Shown: in pieces, positions 8,338 through 15,314 of the stretch | How positions within the stretch are numbered: position 1 is the first letter of the stretch | Layout of the letters: each line of letters begins with the position of its first letter | Notes under the pieces: model-generated | The model's input: the letters and a program-made list of their open reading frames with translations, nothing else | Database searches by the model: none | What the model was told of the DNA's origin: nothing | Program-made: the position numbers and the translations under genes | Assembly (NCBI RefSeq): GCF_014205295.1 | Contig: NZ_JACHNF010000001.1 | Coordinates: 5,208,001 to 5,272,000 of the forward strand | DNA length: 64,000 nucleotides | From: Kribbella solani | GTDB lineage: Bacteria > Actinomycetota > Actinomycetes > Propionibacteriales > Kribbellaceae | Direction of reading: 5' to 3'

Positions 8338-9279
8338 ATGAGGCACGTGAACTTGGGGGACTCCGGCGACGTACACAGTCTGGAGGCGGACCAGGTCGTC
8401 AGCGCGATAGAACGCGCCTGTGAGAGCGACCTGCGTACCGCCCTCCGGCTGGTTGCGCGTTACTCGGCGTACTGGTGGTCGAACGGGCTGCAGGACGAGG
8501 CTGCCGCGGCAGCCGAGCGCGTACTGAGCATGCTCGGCCGTACTGTTCCAGTGGGGCTGGACGAGGAGTACCTGCTTGCCGTGATCCACGGAGCCGCGTC
8601 AGCTGAGCAGGAGCAGGTGGAGCTGGCGCAGCAGATCGTACTGACGACCACAGGCCCGTTCCGGTACTCCATCACCGTGCTGCTCTGGTCACTGGTGTTC
8701 GGTCCGTTCGAGCCGGCTGACGTGGTTGAGGACGTACTGAACCGCAACGAGGCCGGTGATGCGTGGACGCGGGCCGCCGTGGAGCTCTGTCGTGGTTACC
8801 CCGGTCTGACCGCTGCTGCTCCGGATGACGCGGCTCAGTCGCTGCGTACGGCGCTGGGGCGCTTTCGCATGCTGGATGACCCGTGGGGCCTGTTCCTCGT
8901 TCTCACTGCCCTCCGGCAGGTTGTCGACGACCCACTGGATGTCACCACTGAAGCACTGGAGCTCGCTGAGCAGCTGGGTCTCGTCGAACAGACCGCACTA
9001 CTGCTCTGTGAGCGTGCGGACCTCTACCGGTCGCAGGGGAAGCTGGAGGACGCGCACGCGGACTACAACCGCGCACTGTCCATCGGTGAGGACGCTGACC
9101 TGCTGGAGACCGTCGCGGCCGCACGGATCGGTCTGGCTCGTGCTGCGCGGCATTCCGGCAACCTGCCGACTGCTCGTACCCACCTCTCCGCCGTACTGAC
9201 GCTGCCGAACCTCGAGGACGCGCACTTCGAGGCGCTGCACGAGCTTGGCGTACTGAACGCGTCCGAGGCCTCCGCCTGA
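8338..9279 (+). CDS. TPR-like hypothetical protein
   Basis: A 313-aa helical protein without a signal peptide or membrane segment. The C-terminal third shows tetratricopeptide-like spacing (ALLLCERADLYRSQGKLEDAHADYNRALSIGE, then AARIGLARAARHSGNLPTARTHL). The N-terminal part resembles the alpha-helical repeat regions that follow the NB-ARC domain in large SARP/AfsR-type regulators (ALRLVARYSAYWWSNGLQDEAAAAAERVL). No DNA-binding or NTPase domain is present. It could be a free-standing scaffold or the detached tail of such a regulator. Start codon choice is ATG 8338; the gap before it contains a short imperfect direct repeat (CCAGTAACCCCAGTGACCCC). Confidence 0.75.
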   Translation: MRHVNLGDSGDVHSLEADQVVSAIERACESDLRTALRLVARYSAYWWSNGLQDEAAAAAERVLSMLGRTVPVGLDEEYLLAVIHGAASAEQEQVELAQQIVLTTTGPFRYSITVLLWSLVFGPFEPADVVEDVLNRNEAGDAWTRAAVELCRGYPGLTAAAPDDAAQSLRTALGRFRMLDDPWGLFLVLTALRQVVDDPLDVTTEALELAEQLGLVEQTALLLCERADLYRSQGKLEDAHADYNRALSIGEDADLLETVAAARIGLARAARHSGNLPTARTHLSAVLTLPNLEDAHFEALHELGVLNASEASA

Positions 9280-9291
9280 GCGGACTCGGGT

Positions 9292-9313
9292 TATCCCCCG
9301 GGGGATATCCCCC
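9292..9313. terminator. Overlapping palindromes between the TPR-like gene and scoA
   Basis: TATCCCCCGGGGGATA (9292-9307) is a perfect palindrome. It shares its right half with a second perfect palindrome, GGGGGATATCCCCC (9300-9313). Only one can form a hairpin at a time. The site lies 12 nt after the TPR-like gene stop and could be a terminator or an operator for scoAB. Confidence 0.4.
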
Positions 9314-9402
9314 GGCGAATTGTGGGGTCAGCCACATCGCGGCGGGCGGCGCGGCTGGTTAGAGTCGGGAGCTAATCGGCACCGACTGCAACGGAGCAGC
9401 TG

Positions 9403-10191
9403 ATGGACAAGACGTACGGGTCGCCGCAAGAAGCGGTGGCGGACATCGGGGACGGGGCGAGCCTCGCCGTCGGCGGGTTCGGGTTGTGCGGCAACCCGAT
9501 GCAGCTGATCAGCGCGCTGCACGACAAGGGGGTGACCGGGCTCAGCGTCGTGTCGAACAACTGTGGCGTCGACGACTGGGGGCTGGGCATCCTGCTCGCG
9601 GACAAGCGGATCGCCAAGATGACCTCGTCGTACGTCGGGGAGAACAAGGAGTTCGCCCGGCAGTTCCTGAGCGGGGAGCTGGAGGTCGAGCTGACCCCAC
9701 AGGGCACGCTGGCCGAGAAGCTACGGGCCGGCGGCTGCGGGATCGCCGCGTTCTTCACACTCGCCGGGGTCGGCACGCAGGTCGCCGAGGGTGGGTTGCC
9801 GCGGAAGTACAACACGGACGGTTCGGTCGCGAAGGCGTCGGAGCCCAAGGAGACCCGCGAGATCAACGGCACGACGTACGTGCTGGAGGAGTCGATCACC
9901 ACCGACTTCGGGCTGGTGCACGCGCTCAAGGGCGACACGCACGGCAACCTGGTCTTCGACCGCAGCGCGCGCAACTTCAACCCGCTCGCCGCGATGGCCG
10001 GCCGGGTCACGATCGCCACGGTCGAGGAGCTGGTCCAGCCCGGAGAGCTGGACCCGGACGAAATCCACCTGCCCGGCGTGTACGTCCAGCGGGTTGTTGC
10101 GGTCGGCAAGGACATCGAGAAGCGGATCGAGAAGCGTACGGTCCAACCCCGCGAAGCCTACGAGGCCCAGCGCGAGAAGCTGGAGGCCTGA
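9403..10191 (+). CDS. scoA: 3-oxoacid CoA-transferase subunit A
   Basis: Alpha subunit (262 aa) of succinyl-CoA:3-ketoacid CoA-transferase, which moves CoA from succinyl-CoA to acetoacetate in ketone-body and acetoacetate use. It carries the family CoA-binding loop GGFGLCGNP near residue 25. NNCGVDDWGLG, ARQFLSGELEVELTPQGTLAEKLRAGG and FFTLAGVGTQVAEGG follow, all typical of ScoA/AtoD-type subunits. The length is normal. GGAG lies about 9 nt before ATG 9403. The B subunit starts 1 nt after its stop codon, so the two are made together as a heteromer. The double palindrome at 9292-9313 upstream may regulate the pair. Confidence 0.96.
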   Translation: MDKTYGSPQEAVADIGDGASLAVGGFGLCGNPMQLISALHDKGVTGLSVVSNNCGVDDWGLGILLADKRIAKMTSSYVGENKEFARQFLSGELEVELTPQGTLAEKLRAGGCGIAAFFTLAGVGTQVAEGGLPRKYNTDGSVAKASEPKETREINGTTYVLEESITTDFGLVHALKGDTHGNLVFDRSARNFNPLAAMAGRVTIATVEELVQPGELDPDEIHLPGVYVQRVVAVGKDIEKRIEKRTVQPREAYEAQREKLEA

Positions 10192-10192
10192 G

Positions 10193-10822
10193 ATGCCACT
10201 CACCCGTGAGCAGATGGCCGCCCGGGCAGCGGCAGAGCTCGAGGACGGTTCGTACGTGAACCTCGGGATCGGCCTGCCGACATTGGTACCGAACTACATT
10301 CCGGACGGCGTCACGGTCGTGCTGCAGTCCGAGAACGGCATCCTCGGCGTCGGCCCGTACCCGGTCGACGGTGACGAGGATCCGGATCTGATCAACGCCG
10401 GCAAGGAAACCGTCACCACGTTGCCGGGGGCAAGTTTCTTCGACTCCGCGCTGTCCTTCGGGATGATCCGCGGCGGCGCGATCGACGCGGCCATCCTCGG
10501 CGCCATGCAGGTCTCGGCCAAGGGCGACCTGTCCAACTGGATGATCCCCGGCAAGATGGTCAAGGGGATGGGCGGCGCGATGGACCTGGTCCACGGCGCA
10601 AAGCAGGTGATCGTCCTGATGGAACACGTCGCCAAGGACGGGTCGCACAAGATCCTCGAGGAGTGCACCCTCCCGTACACCGGACGCGGCGTGGTCAACC
10701 GGATCATCACCGACCTTTCCGTCCTGGACGTGACCGACGACGGCCTGCGCCTGGTCGAGCTTGCCGATGGAGTGACCTTCGACGAACTACAGGCAAAGAC
10801 CGGAGCACCGATCAAGCAGTAG
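10193..10822 (+). CDS. scoB: 3-oxoacid CoA-transferase subunit B
   Basis: Beta subunit (209 aa) of the same CoA-transferase; it supplies the catalytic glutamate that forms the glutamyl-CoA thioester. The Glu sits in SENGILGVGPYP (about residue 46), matching the SENG motif of class I CoA-transferases. Also typical are YVNLGIGLPTLVPNYIP at the N-terminus and GGAMDLVHGAKQVIVLMEH. The frame is open far upstream in the scoA gene, but ATG 10193, one base after the scoA stop, gives the normal family start (MPLTREQMAARAA). It ends 10 nt before the left arm of the 10833-10875 palindrome. Confidence 0.97.
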   Translation: MPLTREQMAARAAAELEDGSYVNLGIGLPTLVPNYIPDGVTVVLQSENGILGVGPYPVDGDEDPDLINAGKETVTTLPGASFFDSALSFGMIRGGAIDAAILGAMQVSAKGDLSNWMIPGKMVKGMGGAMDLVHGAKQVIVLMEHVAKDGSHKILEECTLPYTGRGVVNRIITDLSVLDVTDDGLRLVELADGVTFDELQAKTGAPIKQ

Positions 10823-10832
10823 TGTCGATCGC

Positions 10833-10875
10833 CCCCCATATCGTTTATCGTTAGTATCGAGAAACGATATGGGGG
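10833..10875. promoter_or_regulatory. 14-bp inverted repeat upstream of the DUF2975/XRE pair
   Basis: CCCCCATATCGTTT (10833-10846) and its exact reverse complement (10862-10875) flank a 15-nt spacer containing further TATCG/ATCG half-sites. It ends 8 nt before ATG 10884. It is a probable operator, perhaps for the XRE-type regulator encoded downstream. The 14-bp arms could also act as a terminator for scoAB. Confidence 0.6.
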
Positions 10876-10883
10876 TACTTGGG

Positions 10884-11516
10884 ATGAAACTCGGCTGGAG
10901 CCGTACTGACGGCAACACCTTGACCGGTCTGCTCGGTCTTGCCTTCGCGATCGAAGGGCTGTTCGGAGTGCTGATCCCGGCGCTACACATCGCCGGCCTG
11001 ACCAGCACCCGCGCAACCCGAGAGGTCGGCGTGAGCGGCGTGGCGCAGCAGCTCGCGGAAGGTGGGGCGAGCGGTGCGGCGCAGCCGATCGCTGAGGGTG
11101 GTGGCATGACGTTGTCCGCCGCCGAATCCGCGACGCTGACCGTCGCCGACCCGAGCCTCGGTCAGCGCGTCCTGCTCGACCTGCCGACCCTCTTCGACGC
11201 GGTCCCGATCCTGCTCGGCCTCTACCTGCTGTTCCTGGTCGCGCGCACGTTCAGCACCGGCGACCCGTTCGAACCACGCAACCCGCGCCGAATCTTCGCG
11301 ATCTCGATCCTGATCGCCCTCGGTTCGCTCGGCGACGGCCTGTTGACCGCCCTCACCAACCACTTCCTCGTCGTCGGCACACCGCTCGAGCAGCAGGTGC
11401 CGTTCTCCTGGCACATCTCCTTCCTCCCGCTCGGCGTCGCGGCCGTCGTCGCGGCACTCGCACAGGCGTTCCGGGTCGGCGTACGGCTCCGCGCGGACAC
11501 CGAAGGGCTGGTGTGA
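10884..11516 (+). CDS. DUF2975-like membrane protein
   Basis: A 210-aa integral membrane protein with hydrophobic helices at about residues 13-35, 100-122, 135-155 and 172-195. An Ala/Gly/Ser-rich extracytoplasmic loop (VSGVAQQLAEGGASGAAQPIAEGGG) lies between helices 1 and 2. The RTFSTGDPFEPRNPRRIFAISILIALGSL segment matches the DUF2975 family, whose members are usually encoded directly before a small YozG-like helix-turn-helix regulator, exactly as here. The role of the family is unknown; the pairing suggests a membrane signal or anti-regulator. ATG 10884, with GGGGG 8 nt upstream, is preferred over ATG 10869, which lies inside the palindrome arm. The stop overlaps the next start (TGATG). 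Confidence 0.75.
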   Translation: MKLGWSRTDGNTLTGLLGLAFAIEGLFGVLIPALHIAGLTSTRATREVGVSGVAQQLAEGGASGAAQPIAEGGGMTLSAAESATLTVADPSLGQRVLLDLPTLFDAVPILLGLYLLFLVARTFSTGDPFEPRNPRRIFAISILIALGSLGDGLLTALTNHFLVVGTPLEQQVPFSWHISFLPLGVAAVVAALAQAFRVGVRLRADTEGLV

Positions 11517-11734
11517 TGCCGCCGGACGACGACCACCGGATCCAGGTCAACCTCGCTCGCCTCCTGGCCGAGCGCGACATGACGCTGGCCGAGCTGGCCC
11601 GGCGCATCGACGTCACCGTGGTGAACCTGTCGATCCTGAAGAACGGCCGCGCCAAGGCGATCCGCTTCTCGACCCTGACCGCGATCTGCGACGCCCTCGA
11701 CTGCCGGCCCGGCGATCTCCTCGAAATCCGATGA
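11516..11734 (+). CDS. Small XRE-family (YozG-like) helix-turn-helix regulator
   Basis: A 72-aa protein that is almost entirely a Cro/C1-type helix-turn-helix: VNLARLLAERDMTLAELARRIDV is helices 1-2, VNLSILKNGRAKAIRFSTLTAICDAL covers the recognition helix and helix 4, and CRPGDLLEI is the conserved end of the YozG subgroup. It is translationally coupled to the DUF2975-like gene through the TGATG overlap. It most likely binds the palindrome upstream of the pair and controls both genes. The inference rests on gene order; no DNA-binding specificity can be read from the protein. Confidence 0.88.
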   Translation: MPPDDDHRIQVNLARLLAERDMTLAELARRIDVTVVNLSILKNGRAKAIRFSTLTAICDALDCRPGDLLEIR

Positions 11735-11799
11735 CTCTGTGTAGCTAAACGGTTGATTGGAGTCAGCGTCGGCAGGTTAGGTGGAGTGCCGGAGATCAG

Positions 11800-12744
11800 T
11801 TGGCGAAAGAGGGCTGGGTTAGGAGGTGGAAGTCGGGTATTACGGGTGGGGTGGAGTTGGATGTGTTGGTGATCGGTGGGGTTGGGATCGACACGATCGT
11901 GCGAGTGCCGGAGCTGCCGTTGGCGGATCTGGACTCGATTCCGGTCGAGCCGATCGAGTCGTACTTGGCGCATACCGGGCACGGTGTCGCGCTCGGGTGC
12001 CATCTGCTTGGGCTGCAGGCGGGCCTGGTCGACGTGATCGGTGACGATCCGGAGGGCGAGCGGATTCGCCGGACGTACCAGGAGCTCGGGCTGCCGCTGC
12101 GGTTCGCGCTGCATCCGAGCGGTACGCGCCGTTCGGTGAACCTGGTCTCGCCGGACGGGCGCCGGCTCTCGCTGTACGACGGCCGCCACCCGTACGGGTT
12201 GCGCGTCGACCCGAACTTGTGGCGCCCGTTGATCCGGCGCGCCGAGCACGTACACGTCTCGATCATGGATTTCGCCCGCGACGCCCTCGGGGATGCGATC
12301 GCCGCCGATCGCTCGATCTCGACCGACCTGCACGACTGGGACGGCCGCAACGAGCATCACAAGGACTTCGCCACCGCGTCCGACATCGTTTTCGTCTCCG
12401 CCAGCTCCCTGCCGGCTGACGGCGTGGAGTGGATTCTCGCGAACGGCCGCGCCGAGGTGGTGATCGCGATGGCCGGCGCGGACGGCAGCTACCTGCACGT
12501 CCGCGGCGAACCGGTCCAGCACTTCCCCGCCATCGAGTTCAAGGACCGTCCGGTCATCGACACGAACGGCGCCGGCGACGCGTACGTCGCCGCGTTCCTG
12601 GCGCGCTACCTCGACGGAGCGACCTGGCCCGAAGCCGCCCTCGCGGGCACGCTCGCGGGCTCCTGGGCCTGCGGGTCGGCGGGCACCCACACGAACCTGA
12701 TCACGGCTGAGGAGCTCGCTGTTCGAAGTAGAACGCACGGATGA
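11800..12744 (+). CDS. PfkB-family carbohydrate kinase
   Basis: Ribokinase-like sugar or nucleoside kinase, up to 314 aa. The N-terminal strand LDVLVIGGVGIDTIVRV and the sugar-binding region TGHGVALGCHLLGLQAGLVDVIGDDPEGE match the PfkB fold. The C-terminal signature reads DTNGAGDAYVAAFLARYL, with the catalytic Asp in GAGD; the usual DTxGAGD has Thr-Thr or Thr-Gly-Ala here changed to Asn. The substrate cannot be told from sequence. The start is uncertain: the frame opens at 11800, but the family-like sequence begins at GTG 11851. The last 44 bp overlap the convergent SDR gene. Confidence 0.88.
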   Translation: MAKEGWVRRWKSGITGGVELDVLVIGGVGIDTIVRVPELPLADLDSIPVEPIESYLAHTGHGVALGCHLLGLQAGLVDVIGDDPEGERIRRTYQELGLPLRFALHPSGTRRSVNLVSPDGRRLSLYDGRHPYGLRVDPNLWRPLIRRAEHVHVSIMDFARDALGDAIAADRSISTDLHDWDGRNEHHKDFATASDIVFVSASSLPADGVEWILANGRAEVVIAMAGADGSYLHVRGEPVQHFPAIEFKDRPVIDTNGAGDAYVAAFLARYLDGATWPEAALAGTLAGSWACGSAGTHTNLITAEELAVRSRTHG

Positions 12745-13381
12745 AGCAGTCGCGGGGCTGACCGACCGCGAACAGCACGCAGTCGACCACCGAGTCGGCG
12801 GTCAGCTCGGCTCCGGCCACGCGCGGTCCGTCCTGAACGAAGTCCGGCGGAAAGAGCGAGATCACCCGGATCCCCTCCGGCCGCAACCGCTCGGACAGGA
12901 TCTCGGCGTACCTGGCCTGCGCGTGCTTGGCGGCGTAGAAGGCGGGATGCGCGTCCGAGCGATGCTGGCCCGGCTCGCCCGCGGCGGAGATCAGGTTGAC
13001 GATGTCCGGCTGGTTCGAGGCGCGGAGCAGCGGAAGCAGGCGCTCGGTGAGCAGGACCGTACCGGTCGCCGCGCCCGCGATCGTGTCGCCGATGTCCGCG
13101 GCGGTCGGGGCACCGTCGAGATAACGCGCGCCGCTGTTCACGAGTACGTCGAGGTGGTCGACGGGGAGTTGCTCGATCGAGGCCGGGTCGGAGAGATCGA
13201 GTACGGCCGCGGTCGCCGCACCGCCCGCGGCCTGGATGAGTTCGGCCGTTTGCTGGGCGGCGGCGAGAGTCCGCGCGGTGACAAGTACGTGCGCGCCGCG
13301 ACCGGCGAAGGCGAGGGCGAGTTTCCGCCCGGTGTCACGGCCGGCGCCGGTGACGAGTACGTGTCGTCCTTTGAAGGTCAT
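12701..13381 (-). CDS. Short-chain dehydrogenase/reductase
   Basis: A classical-type SDR of 226 aa. It has the nucleotide-binding motif TGAGRDTG near residue 12, an Arg cluster after strand 2 (ARTL) suggesting NADP preference, LDLSDP for the adenine ring, NSGAR in place of the common NNAG, and the active-site YAAKH (YxxxK). The serine of the catalytic triad is in NLISAAGEPG. The substrate is unknown. ATG 13381 (MTFKGRH) is chosen since the beta-strand begins there. It overlaps the kinase gene tail-to-tail by 44 bp and lies 34 nt downstream of the Nudix gene on the same strand, so it may be co-transcribed with it. Confidence 0.87.
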   Translation of the reverse strand: MTFKGRHVLVTGAGRDTGRKLALAFAGRGAHVLVTARTLAAAQQTAELIQAAGGAATAAVLDLSDPASIEQLPVDHLDVLVNSGARYLDGAPTAADIGDTIAGAATGTVLLTERLLPLLRASNQPDIVNLISAAGEPGQHRSDAHPAFYAAKHAQARYAEILSERLRPEGIRVISLFPPDFVQDGPRVAGAELTADSVVDCVLFAVGQPRDCFIRAFYFEQRAPQP

Positions 13382-13415
13382 GTGCGCTAGGCAAACATCT
13401 CCAGTCAACTGGAGG

Positions 13416-14216
13416 TCAACCCGCGCGGGTCATCGGTGGGTGCAGGGTATGGGCGGTGCCGCGGTGGAAGAGCTGGGCGGGGCGGCCGCCGTCGCGGGTC
13501 GTGGTCGCGCCGGACGGCTCGACGAAGCCGGGTGTCTTGGTGACCTTGCGGTGGAAGTTGCGCGGGTCCAGCGGCGTACCCCAAACCGCTTCGTAGATCC
13601 CGCGCAGTTCGGAGATGGTGAACTCCGCCGGGCAGAACGCGGTCGCCAGCGGTGAGTACTCGAGTTTCGCCCGGGCCCGCTCCACGCCGTCACCCAGGAT
13701 CCGCCGGTGATCGAAGGCCAAACCGTCATCCGCGGTGCCGGCGCGATCCTGGAGAAGGTCGGCGACATCGACCCATTCGGCTGACGAGGCATCCGATCCG
13801 GCGACCGGCGCCGGTGGATCCGGGACCAGCGCCAAGTACGCCACGCTGACCACGCGACCACGCGGATCGCGGTCCGGGGCGCCGTACGTCGCCACCTGTT
13901 CGAGATGTAGCCGCTCCGACGACAGCCCGGTCTCCTCCGCCAGCTCGCGCCGCGCGCTCGCTTCCAGGTCCTCGTCCGGCCGGACGAACCCACCAGGCAA
14001 CGCCCAGCGGCCCAGGTACGGCTCGATGCCCCGCCGGATCAGCAACACCTGCAGCCGCCCGTCGCGCACGGTCAGGATGACCAGATCGGCGGCCAGCCCC
14101 ACCGCCACGAAGTCAGCCCCGGCCCCCGGCCCGCGCGCCACGAAGTCGGTCCCTGCCTCCGGTCCGCGCGCCGCCGAGGCAGCCAGGCCCGGCACTCCAC
14201 CATCATCGCGCTCCAT
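13416..14216 (-). CDS. NrtR-like Nudix-domain transcriptional regulator
   Basis: A 266-aa two-domain protein. Residues about 30-165 are a Nudix domain with a complete Nudix box (GFVRPDE ... RRELAEETGL near residue 85-105), so the metal and catalytic Glu residues are intact. The C-terminal part (about 185-250) contains FTISELRGIYEAVWG, then DPRNFHRKVTKTPGF and GRPAQLFHRG. This is the winged-helix pattern of NrtR proteins, repressors that sense ADP-ribose or related NAD metabolites. The N-terminal extension has a small internal duplication (ARGPEAGTDFVARGPGAGADFVA). It is divergent from the SPFH/NAD-kinase-like pair, and the two palindromes between them are its likely operators. The start may be ATG 14216 or GTG 14222. 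Confidence 0.88.
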   Translation of the reverse strand: MERDDGGVPGLAASAARGPEAGTDFVARGPGAGADFVAVGLAADLVILTVRDGRLQVLLIRRGIEPYLGRWALPGGFVRPDEDLEASARRELAEETGLSSERLHLEQVATYGAPDRDPRGRVVSVAYLALVPDPPAPVAGSDASSAEWVDVADLLQDRAGTADDGLAFDHRRILGDGVERARAKLEYSPLATAFCPAEFTISELRGIYEAVWGTPLDPRNFHRKVTKTPGFVEPSGATTTRDGGRPAQLFHRGTAHTLHPPMTRAG

Positions 14217-14229
14217 CCGCACACTCTAA

Positions 14230-14278
14230 TCGTCACCTTGACGAAAAGCCATCAACCCCCTTATCGTCATAGTGACGA
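14230..14278. promoter_or_regulatory. Twin 15-bp palindromic operators (TCGTCA-N3-TGACGA)
   Basis: Two copies of TCGTCA-N3-TGACGA lie at 14230-14244 (spacer CCT) and 14264-14278 (spacer TAG). Their centres are 34 bp apart, about three helical turns. They occupy the whole divergent intergenic space between the Nudix regulator and the SPFH gene and do not occur elsewhere in the inspected flanks. Binding by the adjacent NrtR-like protein is inferred. Confidence 0.75.
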
Positions 14279-14294
14279 CAAGGAGACAAGAGCA

Positions 14295-15314
14295 ATGGCA
14301 GACATCACCCGGTTCCGCTTCGTCAGTCACCTGCGGGCGAACCCCACCACCCACGTACGGCACCTGCGCAACGGCAAGCTCGCGCACGAAGGACCCGGCC
14401 AGGCGTTCTGGTTCCGGGCACTGAACTCGTCGCTGAGCGAGGTCCCGATCGACGACCGCGAGCAACCGCTGCTGTTCCACGGCCGGACCGCCGACTTCCA
14501 GGACGTCGCGGTCCAGGCGTCGGTCACGTACCGCGTCACCGACCCGGAGCTGGCCGCGTCCCGGCTGGACTTCGGCATCGACCCGGACACCGGACTGTGG
14601 CGGTCGACTCCGCTCGAACAGGTCGGTGGCCTGCTGACCGAGCTGGCCCAGCAGACGGCGCTGGACCTGCTCGCCCGGATGACTCTCACCCAGGCGTTGT
14701 CCGAGGGCCTGACCGCCGTCCGCCAAGCCGTCGGCGCCGGGCTGCGCGCGGACGGACGACTCAGCGGACTCGGCATCGGCGTCGAGGACGTCCGCGTGAT
14801 CGCCCTCCGGGCGGAGCGTGACGTCGAGAAGGCCCTGCAGACCCCCGCGCGCGAGTCGGTGCAACAGGCCGCGGACAAGGCGACGTACGAGCGCCGCGCG
14901 ATGGCCGTCGAGCGCGAACGCTCCATCGCGGAGAACGAGCTGCAGAACCAGATCGAGCTCGCCCGCCGCGAAGAGCAACTGGTCAACCAGCGCGGCCAGA
15001 ACGAGCGGATGCGTGCCACCGAGGCGGCCGCGGCCGGGCAGATCGAGACCGAGGCAGCAGCGGGCCGCCAGCGCGCGCTGAGCCAGGCGGAAGCGGATGC
15101 CAAGCGCGTACTCGGCTCCGCGGAGGCCGATGCGAAGCGGGCGATGGGTGAAGCCGAGGCCGCTACCGAACAAGCGATCCTGGAGGCGTACGGACGGCTC
15201 GATGCGGCGACCGTACTTGCCCTGGCGATCAAGCAGGCCGGCCTGCCGGAGATCGGCTCGCTGAACCTGACGCCCGACCTGATCACGCCGCTGATGGCCA
15301 AGCTGGTCGCCTGA
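14295..15314 (+). CDS. SPFH/band-7 domain protein without membrane anchor
   Basis: A 339-aa SPFH (stomatin/prohibitin/flotillin/HflK) protein. Residues 1-165 form the band-7 region (AFWFRALNSSLSEVPIDDREQ, DFQDVAVQASVTYRVTDPE). Residues about 180-300 are a long Ala/Glu/Arg coiled coil (KATYERRAMAVERERSIAE, then repeated QAEADAKRVLGSAEADAKRAMGEAEA). A C-terminal segment ends in LNLTPDLITPLMAKLVA. Unlike classical stomatins it has no N-terminal hydrophobic hairpin, so it is probably a soluble or peripheral ring-forming scaffold. AAGGAG precedes ATG 14295 and lies directly after the second palindrome. The stop overlaps the next start (TGATG), so the SPFH protein and the NAD-kinase-like protein are made together and probably interact. 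Confidence 0.9.
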   Translation: MADITRFRFVSHLRANPTTHVRHLRNGKLAHEGPGQAFWFRALNSSLSEVPIDDREQPLLFHGRTADFQDVAVQASVTYRVTDPELAASRLDFGIDPDTGLWRSTPLEQVGGLLTELAQQTALDLLARMTLTQALSEGLTAVRQAVGAGLRADGRLSGLGIGVEDVRVIALRAERDVEKALQTPARESVQQAADKATYERRAMAVERERSIAENELQNQIELARREEQLVNQRGQNERMRATEAAAAGQIETEAAAGRQRALSQAEADAKRVLGSAEADAKRAMGEAEAATEQAILEAYGRLDAATVLALAIKQAGLPEIGSLNLTPDLITPLMAKLVA

